Numbered from the stretch's first letter, positions 42,808 through 51,304 are shown. The stretch: DNA of 64,000 bases from Dryocola sp032000125 (GCA_032000125.1 DAMALH010000014.1:37179-101178); one strand, 5' to 3'. Notes: generated by a model not told the origin, from the sequence alone. Made by a program: numbers and translations.

Positions 42808-43470
42808 ATGAGCTTGCAGGCGATTATTTTTGATATGGACGGCGTCATTATTGATTCCGAAGGCTTCTGGCAGGATTCGCAAATTAAGGTGCTGGCAGGC
42901 TTTGGGATTACCGTCAGCGCGCGTGAATGTGAAAGGTACACGAAGGGAAAACGCATCGATGAAATCGCACGCATCTGGTGCGAAAGATATTCTCTGACCC
43001 TTCAGCCGCAGTGGCTTGAGGAACAAATTGTGCTGCAGGTTTGCGCGTCTGTCAGAAGCCGGGGCATGGCAATGAGCGGGCTGTATCAGGCTGTACGCTT
43101 TTTCCGTGCCAGAGGCTATCGCATGGCGCTTGCGACCTCATCCAGCCGGCAGATTATTGCGGCGGTGTTTGACAGGCTGGCGCTATGGGAGTGCTTTGAC
43201 GTAGTTTGCAGCGCTGACGATGAACATTTTGGCAAACCGCATCCCGCCGTCTACCTTACTGCCGTACGCAAACTGGGTCTGGAAGCCGATGAGTGCCTGG
43301 TGATTGAAGACAGCCTGAACGGGTTTATCGCCGCCAGTCGGGCCGGGATAAAAACCTTTGTCGTTGCCCCGGATTATCAGGAGGCTAAATTTTCGGCGGC
43401 GGCAGGGCGCTATGCCACGCTTAACGAACTCATTTACTCCATGCAGCCGGCGCTTGCCGGCAGTTGCTGA
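42808..43470 (+). CDS. HAD-family sugar-phosphate phosphatase
   Basis: 220 residues, resembling HxpB/YniC-type 2-deoxyglucose-6-phosphatases. All four HAD motifs are present: I FDMDGVIID (D9 nucleophile, D11), II ATSSS, III lysine in GKPHP and IV IEDSLNG. A helical cap domain lies between motifs I and II. It begins 47 bases after dalT in the same direction, so it may belong to the dal operon. A plausible but unproven role is removing dead-end pentitol phosphates made by the kinases. The ribosome site is weak (TGGAACAG). Confidence 0.85.
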   Translation: MSLQAIIFDMDGVIIDSEGFWQDSQIKVLAGFGITVSARECERYTKGKRIDEIARIWCERYSLTLQPQWLEEQIVLQVCASVRSRGMAMSGLYQAVRFFRARGYRMALATSSSRQIIAAVFDRLALWECFDVVCSADDEHFGKPHPAVYLTAVRKLGLEADECLVIEDSLNGFIAASRAGIKTFVVAPDYQEAKFSAAAGRYATLNELIYSMQPALAGSC

Positions 43471-43477
43471 CAAACAT

Positions 43478-43538
43478 GGAAGCGCAGAAGTTATCCCGGG
43501 AGAGTAAACGGTCTGCTGACCCGAATTTCTGCGCTTCC
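43478..43538. repeat. 12-bp inverted repeat between convergent HAD and ABC permease genes
   Basis: GGAAGCGCAGAA (43478-43489) and its exact complement TTCTGCGCTTCC (43527-43538) enclose 37 bases. It is the only structure between the two convergent units and may be a bidirectional terminator, although there is no T-run. It could also be a recombination scar at a module boundary. Confidence 0.6.
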
Positions 43539-43551
43539 TGTTCCTTATGTT

Positions 43552-44811
43552 TCAGGCGCGGCCGTGGCTAACGCGTGAGCGTCGGGCCATCGAATCCACG
43601 ATAACGGCAATGGCAAGCACGCCGCCGGTTATCATGTATCGTAACGACGAAGGCAGGTTAAGCAGCGTCAGGCCGTTGGAAATACACTGGATAACGATGA
43701 TGCCCAGCAGGGCAGAGTACGCGCTGCCGCGCCCGCCAAACAGGCTGGTGCCGCCGATTACCGCGGCGGCAATGGCGTTTAAATTAACATCCCCCGTTCC
43801 GGCTTGCTGACTGGCCGACGCCAGCCGGGATGCGGCAAGTATCCCTCCGGTTGTGGCAAGCATCGAGCAAATCATAAACGCGCTGATGTAAATGCCCCGC
43901 ACGTTAATACCCGAACGGCGAGCGGCCTCGCGATTGCCGCCGACGGCAAACATCGAACGGCCCCATTTTGTTCTTTTAAGCGCGTAGTTAAGTATCACCA
44001 CCACGAGGATAAACAGGCCGAAAACCCACGGAATGCCGCGGCCGGTGTTGAGATAAAACACGATGAATTCAAATACGACAGTCATAAAAATACTGCGTAT
44101 CCACAGCGCGCTGAGAGGTTCGGAAGAGAGGTTTACCTCGGCACGCAGGACGCGGGTGCGTAATCCTTGCGCGAGCATAATAACGCCGGGTAGCAGCGCA
44201 AAAATATGCGCAAGCCAGCCGGGCATAACCAGAATCTGTCCAAAACGAACCAGCGGCGAAATGTAGGGAAGGTTGATGCTGCCCGAAGGCCCCAGAATAT
44301 AAAGCTGCATCCCCAGCAGCGCCAGAAGCCCGGCGAGCGTAGCCACGAAGCTTGGCATACCTAAACGGCTGTAAAGTTCGGCATAAAGCAGGCCCACGAG
44401 CGCGCCAACCGCCAGCGCGACGGCTATGGCGCCCATAACAGGCCAGCCCTGATTTACCCACAGTACGCCAATAATCGCCGAGGCCAGGCCGCTCATGGAA
44501 CCGACAGAGAGGTCGATCTCTCCCAGCAGCAGCACGCAGACGATGCCCAGCGAAATAAACCCGACCGTGGCGCAGTCAAATAGCATATTAACGAGGTTAT
44601 TCGGCGCCAGGTAAACGGGATTGAGGACGGAGAAGACCGCGGAGATAATAATAAGGCCCAGCACAACCGGTATCATTCCCAGGTCGCCGGTTTTAATGCG
44701 GTTTATATAGCCGCGAAGCAGGCCGAAAATATTATCATGGTGGTGCACGCGCTCATCGCTGCGATCTAATCTGGTTTCGGGATTGAGCGGTTTTTTTGTG
44801 CTCGTATTCAT
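43552..44811 (-). CDS. sugar ABC transporter permease (XylH/RbsC type)
   Basis: 419 residues, an inner-membrane permease of the carbohydrate-uptake family 2 (BPD_transp_2). Family features: LGIVCVLLLGEIDLSVGSMSGLASAIIGVL, GLLYAELYSRLGMPSFVATLAGL, and the C-terminal AAVIGGTSLFGGRGSAYSALLGIIVIQCI. There are about ten hydrophobic segments, with a hydrophilic N-terminus of about 45 residues. One base separates it from the ATPase stop, so they are coupled. It is the last gene of the SBP-ATPase-permease operon. The substrate is inferred to be ribitol from the shared operator, not from the permease itself. Confidence 0.88.
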   Translation of the reverse strand: MNTSTKKPLNPETRLDRSDERVHHHDNIFGLLRGYINRIKTGDLGMIPVVLGLIIISAVFSVLNPVYLAPNNLVNMLFDCATVGFISLGIVCVLLLGEIDLSVGSMSGLASAIIGVLWVNQGWPVMGAIAVALAVGALVGLLYAELYSRLGMPSFVATLAGLLALLGMQLYILGPSGSINLPYISPLVRFGQILVMPGWLAHIFALLPGVIMLAQGLRTRVLRAEVNLSSEPLSALWIRSIFMTVVFEFIVFYLNTGRGIPWVFGLFILVVVILNYALKRTKWGRSMFAVGGNREAARRSGINVRGIYISAFMICSMLATTGGILAASRLASASQQAGTGDVNLNAIAAAVIGGTSLFGGRGSAYSALLGIIVIQCISNGLTLLNLPSSLRYMITGGVLAIAVIVDSMARRSRVSHGRA

Positions 44812-44812
44812 C

Positions 44813-45625
44813 TCAACGCGCCCCCAACGTATTTGTTTGCGTTTTTCTTTCCACCCGGCGTGATACGGCGTTTTCTGTCGCCCCGGTTATCGCGGCAACC
44901 AGATCCTGATTGGTTGCTTCCGGCGTGAAAATACCCGTATTGCGGCCCAGACGTAGCACGACGATACGGTCCGCCACGGCCCGCACGTCCTCCATGTTAT
45001 GGCTGATAATTATCACGCCCAGCCCGCGCTCGCGTACGCGCTCGATAAGGTTGAGCACCTCTGCGGTTTGCGCGACGCCAAGGGCGGCGGTAGGTTCATC
45101 GAGCATAATTATCTTCGGATTGAGCAGCAGCGAGCGCGCAATGGCCACCGTCTGACGCTGGCCGCCGGATAGCGAGGCGACCGGCTCGCGTACCGAAGGG
45201 ATTCGCGCCGCCAGCTCTTTGAGCAGCGTCCAGGCGCGGACTTCCATGGTCACCTCGTCTAATTGCCAGGCCGACAATTCGTGACCGAGAAACAGATTTG
45301 CCACCACGTCCAGATTTTCGCATAACGCCAGATCCTGAAAGACGGTAGAAATACCGTATTCCAGCGCCTTGCCTGGGCTGTCGAGGGTTATCTTCTCACC
45401 CTCAAACTCAACCGTGCCGGATGTCGGTTGATGGACGCCCGCCAGGACTTTAATTAACGTCGATTTACCCGCGCCGTTGTCTCCGACTAAAGCGACAACC
45501 TCGCCTGCATAGACGTCAAGATCGATATCCGTCAGGGCCGAAACGGCACCAAAATTTTTAGAGACTTTGCTTAACTTAAGCAGCGGTTTTTCCGTGCGGG
45601 GTGCGAGGTCATTTTCTATTAACAT
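44813..45625 (-). CDS. sugar ABC transporter ATP-binding protein, single domain
   Basis: 270 residues from ATG 45625; the frame is open 18 codons further upstream. Walker A GDNGAGKST (48-56), ABC signature LSGGQ (152-156), Walker B with DEPT (176-179) and the switch histidine ISHNMEDV are intact. RbsA, XylG and AraG of E. coli are tandem-duplicated proteins of about 500 residues. This one has a single nucleotide-binding domain and must dimerise, as in FrcA-type systems. It lies between the binding protein and permease genes. Confidence 0.87.
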   Translation of the reverse strand: MLIENDLAPRTEKPLLKLSKVSKNFGAVSALTDIDLDVYAGEVVALVGDNGAGKSTLIKVLAGVHQPTSGTVEFEGEKITLDSPGKALEYGISTVFQDLALCENLDVVANLFLGHELSAWQLDEVTMEVRAWTLLKELAARIPSVREPVASLSGGQRQTVAIARSLLLNPKIIMLDEPTAALGVAQTAEVLNLIERVRERGLGVIIISHNMEDVRAVADRIVVLRLGRNTGIFTPEATNQDLVAAITGATENAVSRRVERKTQTNTLGAR

Positions 45626-45689
45626 AGCCAGAACCTTTATATCCTCTGTGCGTCCGCAGGCATATCCTCGCGGACGCACTAATCGTTAC

Positions 45690-46733
45690 CTAGTCAATGC
45701 CCAGTTTTTTACAGGCCTGCTGATACTCGCCGGTACAGACCTGCTGCGGCGTCTGAATTTTCTTATCGAATATCTCTGCCTTGATATTTTTGGCGGTAAT
45801 AACCGCCGGAACAAACAGTTGCGACGGCGTGTTATAGAGCGTGGAGCTTGCTTTTGGCGTCTGCCCGTTAATTAACTGCACGGCGACGTTGGCCGCGGCA
45901 GCGGCAACGATTTCCGAAGGTTTAGAGATAGTGTTGTACTGATCGCCGGCAATAATTAGCTGTAATGCGGCAATAGTGGCATCGTTGCCCGTCACCGGAG
46001 GAATGGGCTGTACGCCGCCTGCCTTAAATGCGGCGATAGCGCCGCCGCCCGTGCCGTCGTTTGCGGCAACTACGCCTTTAATCTGGTCACTGAAGCGGGT
46101 GATTTGGCCGGCCGTCCACTCCTGCGCTTTCGGCGGCGCCCACTCAGGCGTATCGAATTCCGCAAGCGTTTTATAGCCGGAATCTTTTAGCCCACGGTGA
46201 ATGCCATCGCGAATAAGCCCGGCCGCGGCATCCGTTGGTGAACCATTGATTTCAAGCACGCCCGCGCCGGCAGGCACGTTCGTTGCTTTAAGGTGCTCGA
46301 CCAGAGAGGTGGAAATAGCGTAGCCAATGCCTTCATTATCAAAAGAAATATAAAAATCCGCTGGCTTGTCGGGAATCGGCCGGTCGTAGGCGATGACTTT
46401 TACGTCCTGCGAGTGGGCGATTTCAACCAGGCCTGCCGCAGCGGAGGAGTCAACCGGGTCCAGCACAATCACTTTCGCGCCTTGCGCAATGGCCGAGTTG
46501 AACTGTTGCTGCTGCAAGGATGCGTTGGCATTAGCGTTCTGATAGATGACCTTACACTGCTGGCAGAGCTTGCTCAGCTCTGCTTTAAAGCCTGGAAAAT
46601 CATGCTGTTCATAACGGGTGGAGGCCTGATCGGGCATTAAAAAGGCCACGGTCGCGGCGTCCTGCGCCTGCGCCAGACCGGTAAAACCAACTACGGCTAT
46701 AAGGGATGCTTTGAAGATTGTAGGGTAACGCAT
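45690..46733 (-). CDS. periplasmic sugar-binding protein (XylF/RbsB type)
   Basis: 347 residues from ATG 46733, preceded by GAGGAG; the frame extends nine codons further. The signal peptide is about 1-23 (cleavage near AQA-QDA). It is a type 1 solute-binding protein: VIAYDRPIPDKPADFYISFDNEGIGYA resembles XylF strongly, followed by VVAANDGTGGGAIAAFKAGG and PPVTGNDATIAALQLIIAGDQYNTI. It is the first gene of the ABC operon. The operator shared with rbtDK argues for ribitol or a related pentitol as ligand, although sequence similarity alone would suggest xylose. Confidence 0.85.
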   Translation of the reverse strand: MRYPTIFKASLIAVVGFTGLAQAQDAATVAFLMPDQASTRYEQHDFPGFKAELSKLCQQCKVIYQNANANASLQQQQFNSAIAQGAKVIVLDPVDSSAAAGLVEIAHSQDVKVIAYDRPIPDKPADFYISFDNEGIGYAISTSLVEHLKATNVPAGAGVLEINGSPTDAAAGLIRDGIHRGLKDSGYKTLAEFDTPEWAPPKAQEWTAGQITRFSDQIKGVVAANDGTGGGAIAAFKAGGVQPIPPVTGNDATIAALQLIIAGDQYNTISKPSEIVAAAAANVAVQLINGQTPKASSTLYNTPSQLFVPAVITAKNIKAEIFDKKIQTPQQVCTGEYQQACKKLGID

Positions 46734-46854
46734 TTTTCTGCTCCTCACTGAATCGAACATGATGGCTGCCTCGCGGGGTGCTAACGGCGGCAGAGGCTAT
46801 GTTTTTAACGTTAAGAAACCAAAATGAAGCTTTTTGTTAGCATTGCGATTACAT

Positions 46855-46902
46855 TTGCTCAATCGGTGAAGCAGATTTGCCACTACTGATTTAGGTTGTC
46901 AA
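46855..46902 (-). promoter_or_regulatory. ABC operon promoter with RbtR-like operator
   Basis: On the minus strand: -35 TTGACA (46902-46897), 18-bp spacer, -10-like AAATCT (46878-46873), immediately followed by the operator TGCTCAATCGGTGAAGCA (46856-46873, plus strand). Extended to 29 bases it matches the rbtD-rbtR site at 24 positions. The -35/-10/operator spacing is the same as at rbtDK. Confidence 0.72.
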
Positions 46903-46962
46903 GAATAGTCAGAAAAGCGATGTGGATTTTGTGATTAACAGCAACAGGCGGGGGGTATTAAT

Positions 46963-46994
46963 CATAAAAAAGGCCGCATAGCTATGCGGCCTTT
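46963..46994 (-). terminator. intrinsic terminator after pta
   Basis: A fully palindromic stretch (46969-46994), AAAGGCCGCATAG joined to its complement, followed on the minus strand by a T-run. It ends ackA-pta and insulates the ABC operon. Confidence 0.9.
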
Positions 46995-47011
46995 GTGTGA
47001 CTCAACGGGAC

Positions 47012-49153
47012 TTAGTCTTGCTGAGAAGACTGAATCGCAGTCAGAGCGATGGTGTACACGATATCGTCTACCAGCGCGCCACGGGAGAGGTCGTTAACCG
47101 GTTTACGCATACCCTGCAGCATTGGCCCGATGGAGATCAGGTCTGCAGAGCGCTGTACCGCTTTGTAGGTGGTGTTGCCGGTGTTCAGATCCGGGAAGAT
47201 GAACACGGTCGCACGGCCTGCAACAGGGGAGTTTGGCGCTTTGGATTTTGCTACGTCCGCCATTACCGCCGCGTCGTACTGCAGCGGGCCGTCGATAACC
47301 AGATCCGGGCGTTTTTCCTGTGCGATACGGGTCGCTTCGCGCACTTTCTCAACGTCGCTACCTGCGCCAGAGGTGCCGGTGGAGTAGGAGAGCATCGCCA
47401 CGCGTGGTTCGATACCGAACGCGGTCGCGGAATCCGCAGACTGAATGGCGATTTCGGCCAGTTGTTCTGCGGTTGGGTCCGGGTTGATCGCGCAGTCGCC
47501 GTAAACGTAAACCTGTTCAGGCAGCAGCATGAAGAAGACCGAAGAAACCAGAGAGCTGCCCGGCGCAGTTTTGATGAGCTGCAGCGGTGGACGGATGGTG
47601 TTTGCCGTGGTGTGAACCGCGCCGGAAACCAGGCCGTCGACTTCGTCCTGTTCCAGCATCAGGGTGCCGAGAACCACGTTGTCTTCCAGTTGCTCACGGG
47701 CAACCGCTTCGGTCATGCCTTTGCTCTTACGCAGCTCAACCAGACGGGCAACGTAGCTTTCGCGAACCACTTCCGGGTCGACGATTTCGATGCCTGCGCC
47801 CAGCTCAACGCCCTGCGCCGCAGCAACACGGGTGATTTCATCCGGGTTACCCAGCAGCACGCAGGTGGCGATACCACGTTCAGCACAGATAGCGGCGGCT
47901 TTGACGGTGCGCGGTTCGTCGCCTTCCGGCAGCACAACGCGTTTACCGGCTTTACGGGCCAGTTCGGTCAACTGATAGCGGAACGCTGGCGGAGACAGAC
48001 GGCGGCTGCGCTCGGAGGCGGCGGTCAGGGATTCGATCCAGTCTGCATCAATGTGGCTTGCCACATATTCCTGCACTTTTTCGATACGCTGATGGTCGTC
48101 GGTCGGCACTTCCAGGTTGAAGCTCTGCAGGCTTAAAGAGGTCTGCCAGGTGTTGGTTTCCACCATAAATAACGGCAGGCCGGTGGCGAAGGCGCGCTCG
48201 CACAGCTTGCTGATGCGTGCGTCCATTTCATAGCCGCCGGTCAGCAGGATGGCGCCGATCTCAACGCCGTTCATGGCGGCCAGGCAGGCGGCAACCAGCA
48301 CGTCCGGACGGTCTGCGGAAGTCACCAGCAGAGAACCCGGACGGAAGTGTTCCAGCATATGTGGAATGCTGCGCGCGCAGAAGGTCACGGATTTAACGCG
48401 GCGGGTTTTGATATCGCCTTCGTTAATGATGGTCGCGTCCAGATGGCGGGCCATGTCGATTGCGCGAGTAGCAATCAGATCGAAGCTCCACGGCACGCAG
48501 CCCAGCACCGGCAGCGGGCTGTCGGCGAACAGCTCTTTTGGATCGATGTTGGCGATGCTTGCTTTAGAAGAGTCGTCGAAAATCTCAGACAGGTCCGGAC
48601 GGGTGCGGCCTTGCTCATCAACCGGGGCGTTCAGTTTGTTGATGATAACGCCGGTGATGTTGGTGTTTTTGCTGCCGCCAAAGCTGCTGCGCGCCAGCTC
48701 AATGCGTTCTTTCATCTGCTCCGGGGAGTTGTTGCCCAAAGACATGACGAAGACGATTTCGGCGTTCAGGGTTTTAGCAATTTCGTAGTTCAGCGACTGG
48801 GCGAACTGGTGTTTGCGGGTTGGCACCAGGCCTTCAACCAGCACCACTTCCGCGTCTTTGCTGCTCGCATGGTAGTTGGCGATGATCTCTTCCATCAGCA
48901 CGTCTTGTTGGTTGCTGGACAGCAGCGTCTCAACGTGGCTCATGCGCAGCGGATCCGCCGCAGGAATGGTGGAGTTTGCACGCACGATGCTGGTGGTCTG
49001 GTCAGGCTTATCGCCGCCGGTACGCGGCTGGGCGATAGGTTTGAAGACGCTAAGGCGGACGCCTTTTTGTTCCATAGCGCGGATCACACCGAGGCTGACG
49101 CTGGTCAGGCCGACGCTGGTTCCGGTAGGGATCAACATAATAGTACGGGACAC
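47012..49153 (-). CDS. pta: phosphate acetyltransferase Pta
   Basis: 713 residues (E. coli 714). It interconverts acetyl-CoA and acetyl phosphate in acetate overflow and assimilation. The N-terminal P-loop-like/DRTGG regulatory part (MLIPTGTSVGLTSVSLGV; RVKSVTFCARSIPHMLEHF) precedes the C-terminal catalytic PTA_PTB domain (AGKRVVLPEGDEPRTVKAA, SYSTGTSGAGSDVEKV, PNSPVAGRATVFIFPDLNTGN). The start is GTG 49153 with AGAGG upstream; the open frame continues 19 codons into the ackA-pta gap. It is transcribed behind ackA. Confidence 0.97.
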   Translation of the reverse strand: MSRTIMLIPTGTSVGLTSVSLGVIRAMEQKGVRLSVFKPIAQPRTGGDKPDQTTSIVRANSTIPAADPLRMSHVETLLSSNQQDVLMEEIIANYHASSKDAEVVLVEGLVPTRKHQFAQSLNYEIAKTLNAEIVFVMSLGNNSPEQMKERIELARSSFGGSKNTNITGVIINKLNAPVDEQGRTRPDLSEIFDDSSKASIANIDPKELFADSPLPVLGCVPWSFDLIATRAIDMARHLDATIINEGDIKTRRVKSVTFCARSIPHMLEHFRPGSLLVTSADRPDVLVAACLAAMNGVEIGAILLTGGYEMDARISKLCERAFATGLPLFMVETNTWQTSLSLQSFNLEVPTDDHQRIEKVQEYVASHIDADWIESLTAASERSRRLSPPAFRYQLTELARKAGKRVVLPEGDEPRTVKAAAICAERGIATCVLLGNPDEITRVAAAQGVELGAGIEIVDPEVVRESYVARLVELRKSKGMTEAVAREQLEDNVVLGTLMLEQDEVDGLVSGAVHTTANTIRPPLQLIKTAPGSSLVSSVFFMLLPEQVYVYGDCAINPDPTAEQLAEIAIQSADSATAFGIEPRVAMLSYSTGTSGAGSDVEKVREATRIAQEKRPDLVIDGPLQYDAAVMADVAKSKAPNSPVAGRATVFIFPDLNTGNTTYKAVQRSADLISIGPMLQGMRKPVNDLSRGALVDDIVYTIALTAIQSSQQD

Positions 49154-49209
49154 GGTATAACCTCTTTCGTTTTCGCGAGCGGCTCGCTCACGAGACTCAG
49201 AAAACAACA

Positions 49210-49230
49210 CCGCCAGCGAAGCGCTGGCGG
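49210..49230 (-). other. hairpin in the ackA-pta gap
   Basis: Perfect 9-bp stem CCGCCAGCG / CGCTGGCGG with a 3-nt loop, followed on the minus strand by GTTGTTTT. It probably acts as a partial terminator or mRNA-stability element that balances ackA and pta levels. Confidence 0.65.
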
Positions 49231-49238
49231 GGGGAGAA

Positions 49239-50441
49239 TCAGGCTGTCAGGCGGAATGCATCCTGAGCGATAACCAGCTCTTCGTTGGTGGTGATGACCA
49301 CCGCCGGGCGGGTACCCTCTTTGTTGATAAAGCCGGACTTGCCAAAACGCGCTGCCAGGTTGCGCTCGTGGTCAACTTCAAAGCCCAGTACGCCCAGTTT
49401 GCCCAGAGACAGCTCGCGTACCATTGCTGCGTTTTCACCGATGCCGCCGGTGAACACTACCCCATCCAGGCGGCCGTCCATCAGCGCCGTGTAGGAGCCG
49501 ATGTATTTCGCCAGGCGATGGCAGTAAACGTCCATTGCACGTTTAGCGTCCGCTTTGGTTTCGTAGTTGTCTTCAACATAACGGCAGTCGCTGGTAACTT
49601 CGGTCAGACCCAGCAGGCCGGACTCTTTGGTCAGCATTTTGTTGATGTCTTCAACGCTGAGCCCTAAGTTGTCGTGCAGGAAGAAGATAATAGCCGGGTC
49701 GATATCACCGGTACGGGTACCCATCACCAGGCCTTCCAGCGGGGTCAGACCCATAGAGGTGTCAACGCACTCGCCGTTACGGATAGCGGAAACGGAACCA
49801 CCGTTGCCCAGGTGGCAGGTGATGATGTTCAGTTCTTCTACCGGCTTATTGAGCATTTTTGCGGCTTCCTGGGTCACATAGTAGTGACTGGTGCCGTGGA
49901 AACCGTAGCGGCGAACGCCGTGCTCTTTGTACAGCTTGTACGGCAGGGCGTAGAGGTAAGACTCTTCTGGCATGGTCTGATGGAACGCGGTGTCGAACAC
50001 GGCAACGTTCTTATCAGCCAGCTGAGGGAAAGATTTCAGCGCCTCGGCGATACCGATCAGGTGCGCCGGGTTATGCAGCGGTGCAAAAGAGGCGGAATCT
50101 TTGATACCCTGAATGACAGAGTCGTCGATAACGACGGAGCTGGTGTATTTCTCGCCGCCGTGCACAATGCGGTGGCCGATTGCGGTTAGCTGCTCGGACA
50201 ACTCTGGTTTTTGTGCCAGAATAGTATTAACCATATAGTTAAGAGCTTCGCTGTGAGCGGCGCCTGCGCCCAAAGCCGCTTCTTGTTTACCGCCATCCAT
50301 TTTCCACTTGATACGCGCTTCTGGAAGATGGAAACATTCGGCTAAACCAGAGAGGTATTCTTCACCGTTTACCGCATCGATAATTGCGAATTTCAGTGAA
50401 GAGCTACCGCAGTTCAGAACCAGCACTAACTTACTCGACAT
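49239..50441 (-). CDS. ackA: acetate kinase AckA
   Basis: 400 residues, as in E. coli. It makes ATP and acetate from acetyl phosphate. ASKHA-fold motifs: VLVLNCGSSSLKFAIID (phosphate 1), AIGHRIVHGGEKYTSS, RYGFHGTSHYYV, ITCHLGNGGSVSAI and VFTGGIGENAAMVRE. The ribosome site AGGTAC.. lies shortly ahead of the ATG. It is the first gene of ackA-pta and is divergent from yfbV. Confidence 0.98.
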   Translation of the reverse strand: MSSKLVLVLNCGSSSLKFAIIDAVNGEEYLSGLAECFHLPEARIKWKMDGGKQEAALGAGAAHSEALNYMVNTILAQKPELSEQLTAIGHRIVHGGEKYTSSVVIDDSVIQGIKDSASFAPLHNPAHLIGIAEALKSFPQLADKNVAVFDTAFHQTMPEESYLYALPYKLYKEHGVRRYGFHGTSHYYVTQEAAKMLNKPVEELNIITCHLGNGGSVSAIRNGECVDTSMGLTPLEGLVMGTRTGDIDPAIIFFLHDNLGLSVEDINKMLTKESGLLGLTEVTSDCRYVEDNYETKADAKRAMDVYCHRLAKYIGSYTALMDGRLDGVVFTGGIGENAAMVRELSLGKLGVLGFEVDHERNLAARFGKSGFINKEGTRPAVVITTNEELVIAQDAFRLTA

Positions 50442-50775
50442 GGAAGTACCTACTTTTACGTGGCTAAAAAAACGTCAGATAGTCTCTCAGCGTAGCGCAT
50501 GATGAGCCTGACATTTATGATTAACGTCATGCCAAAGTGGTTTTTTTGGCACGGCGAATAAATACTCTTGAGTTTACGCCATCTTGCGCAGATTTTCGGC
50601 AAAGGCGACATTGAGCGACGGTTTGACAGCCGACGGTTTCCCACTTCAGGCCATCAAAAACCCGCACAGGATACCCTCCGGGGCCCTTAAAGACAAAATA
50701 TTTTGAACCATGTCATTTAGAGTTGTTATCTTGCACAATAATTTTATTTTTTACATGTGAAGTTGAGGTAAAGCC
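50442..50775. other. ackA-yfbV divergent intergenic region
   Basis: 334 bp without a gene. It holds the ackA promoter/leader on the minus strand and the yfbV promoter near its right end. The right 80 bp are AT-rich. I see no clear FNR or ArcA site that I would defend, and no RNA gene. Confidence 0.6.
50703..50731 (+). promoter_or_regulatory. candidate yfbV promoter
   Basis: -35 TTGAAC (50703-50708), 17-bp spacer, -10 TTATCT (50726-50731), 45 bp before the yfbV start. The match is moderate. Confidence 0.5.
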
Positions 50776-51231
50776 ATGTCGACACCCCAGAATAGCCACG
50801 TTAGCTGGTTTAGCTTATTCGGCCGTGGCCAGCATTATTCAAAGACCTGGCCCATTGATAAGCGCCTCGCGCCAATCTTTGTGGAAAACCGTGTCATCCG
50901 CGCCACCCGCTTTGCGATCCGCTTTATGCCCCCGCTTGCCGTCTTCACGCTGACCTGGCAAATTGCCCTTGGCGGCCAGCTTGGTCCGGCCGTTGCGACC
51001 GCTTTGTTCGCCTGCAGCCTGCCCATGCAGGGCCTGTGGTGGTTAGGCAAACGTTCCGTTACGCCGCTACCGCCCACCATCCTCCACTGGTTCTATGAAG
51101 TGCGCGGCAAATTGCAGGAGTCGGGCCAGGCGCTGGCGCCGGTAGAAGGCAAGCCGGATTATCAGGCCCTGGCCGACGCGCTTAAGCGTGCATTCAAACA
51201 GCTCGATAAAACTTTCCTGGATGATTTGTAA
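50776..51231 (+). CDS. yfbV: UPF0208 inner membrane protein YfbV
   Basis: 151 residues, as in E. coli YfbV. It has two central hydrophobic segments (about 55-95: RFMPPLAVFTLTWQIALGG and ATALFACSLPMQGLWWLG) and a hydrophilic C-terminal tail predicted cytosolic. No catalytic motif is visible and the molecular function is not established. It is followed by yfbU, separated by 73 bases. Confidence 0.92.
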   Translation: MSTPQNSHVSWFSLFGRGQHYSKTWPIDKRLAPIFVENRVIRATRFAIRFMPPLAVFTLTWQIALGGQLGPAVATALFACSLPMQGLWWLGKRSVTPLPPTILHWFYEVRGKLQESGQALAPVEGKPDYQALADALKRAFKQLDKTFLDDL

Positions 51232-51304
51232 AACGGGTGCCGTTAGGCCTATAAAGGAAGGCATATTTTTTAGCGGGTTTCTCCCTGCATACAGGAGCTA
51301 TTAC

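Noticed and set aside
46856..46873. Chance resemblance of the ABC operator to a CRP site
   Set aside because: The TGTGA/TCACA half-sites are missing, while the match to the rbt operator extends into the promoter with the same spacing.
46997..48136. 379-codon open frame on the plus strand
   Set aside because: It is wholly antisense to pta, lacks a ribosome site and protein-like motifs, and arises from the GC-rich codon pattern of the real gene. The long antisense frames at 1709-2347, 48347-49273 and 60667-61647 were rejected for the same reason.
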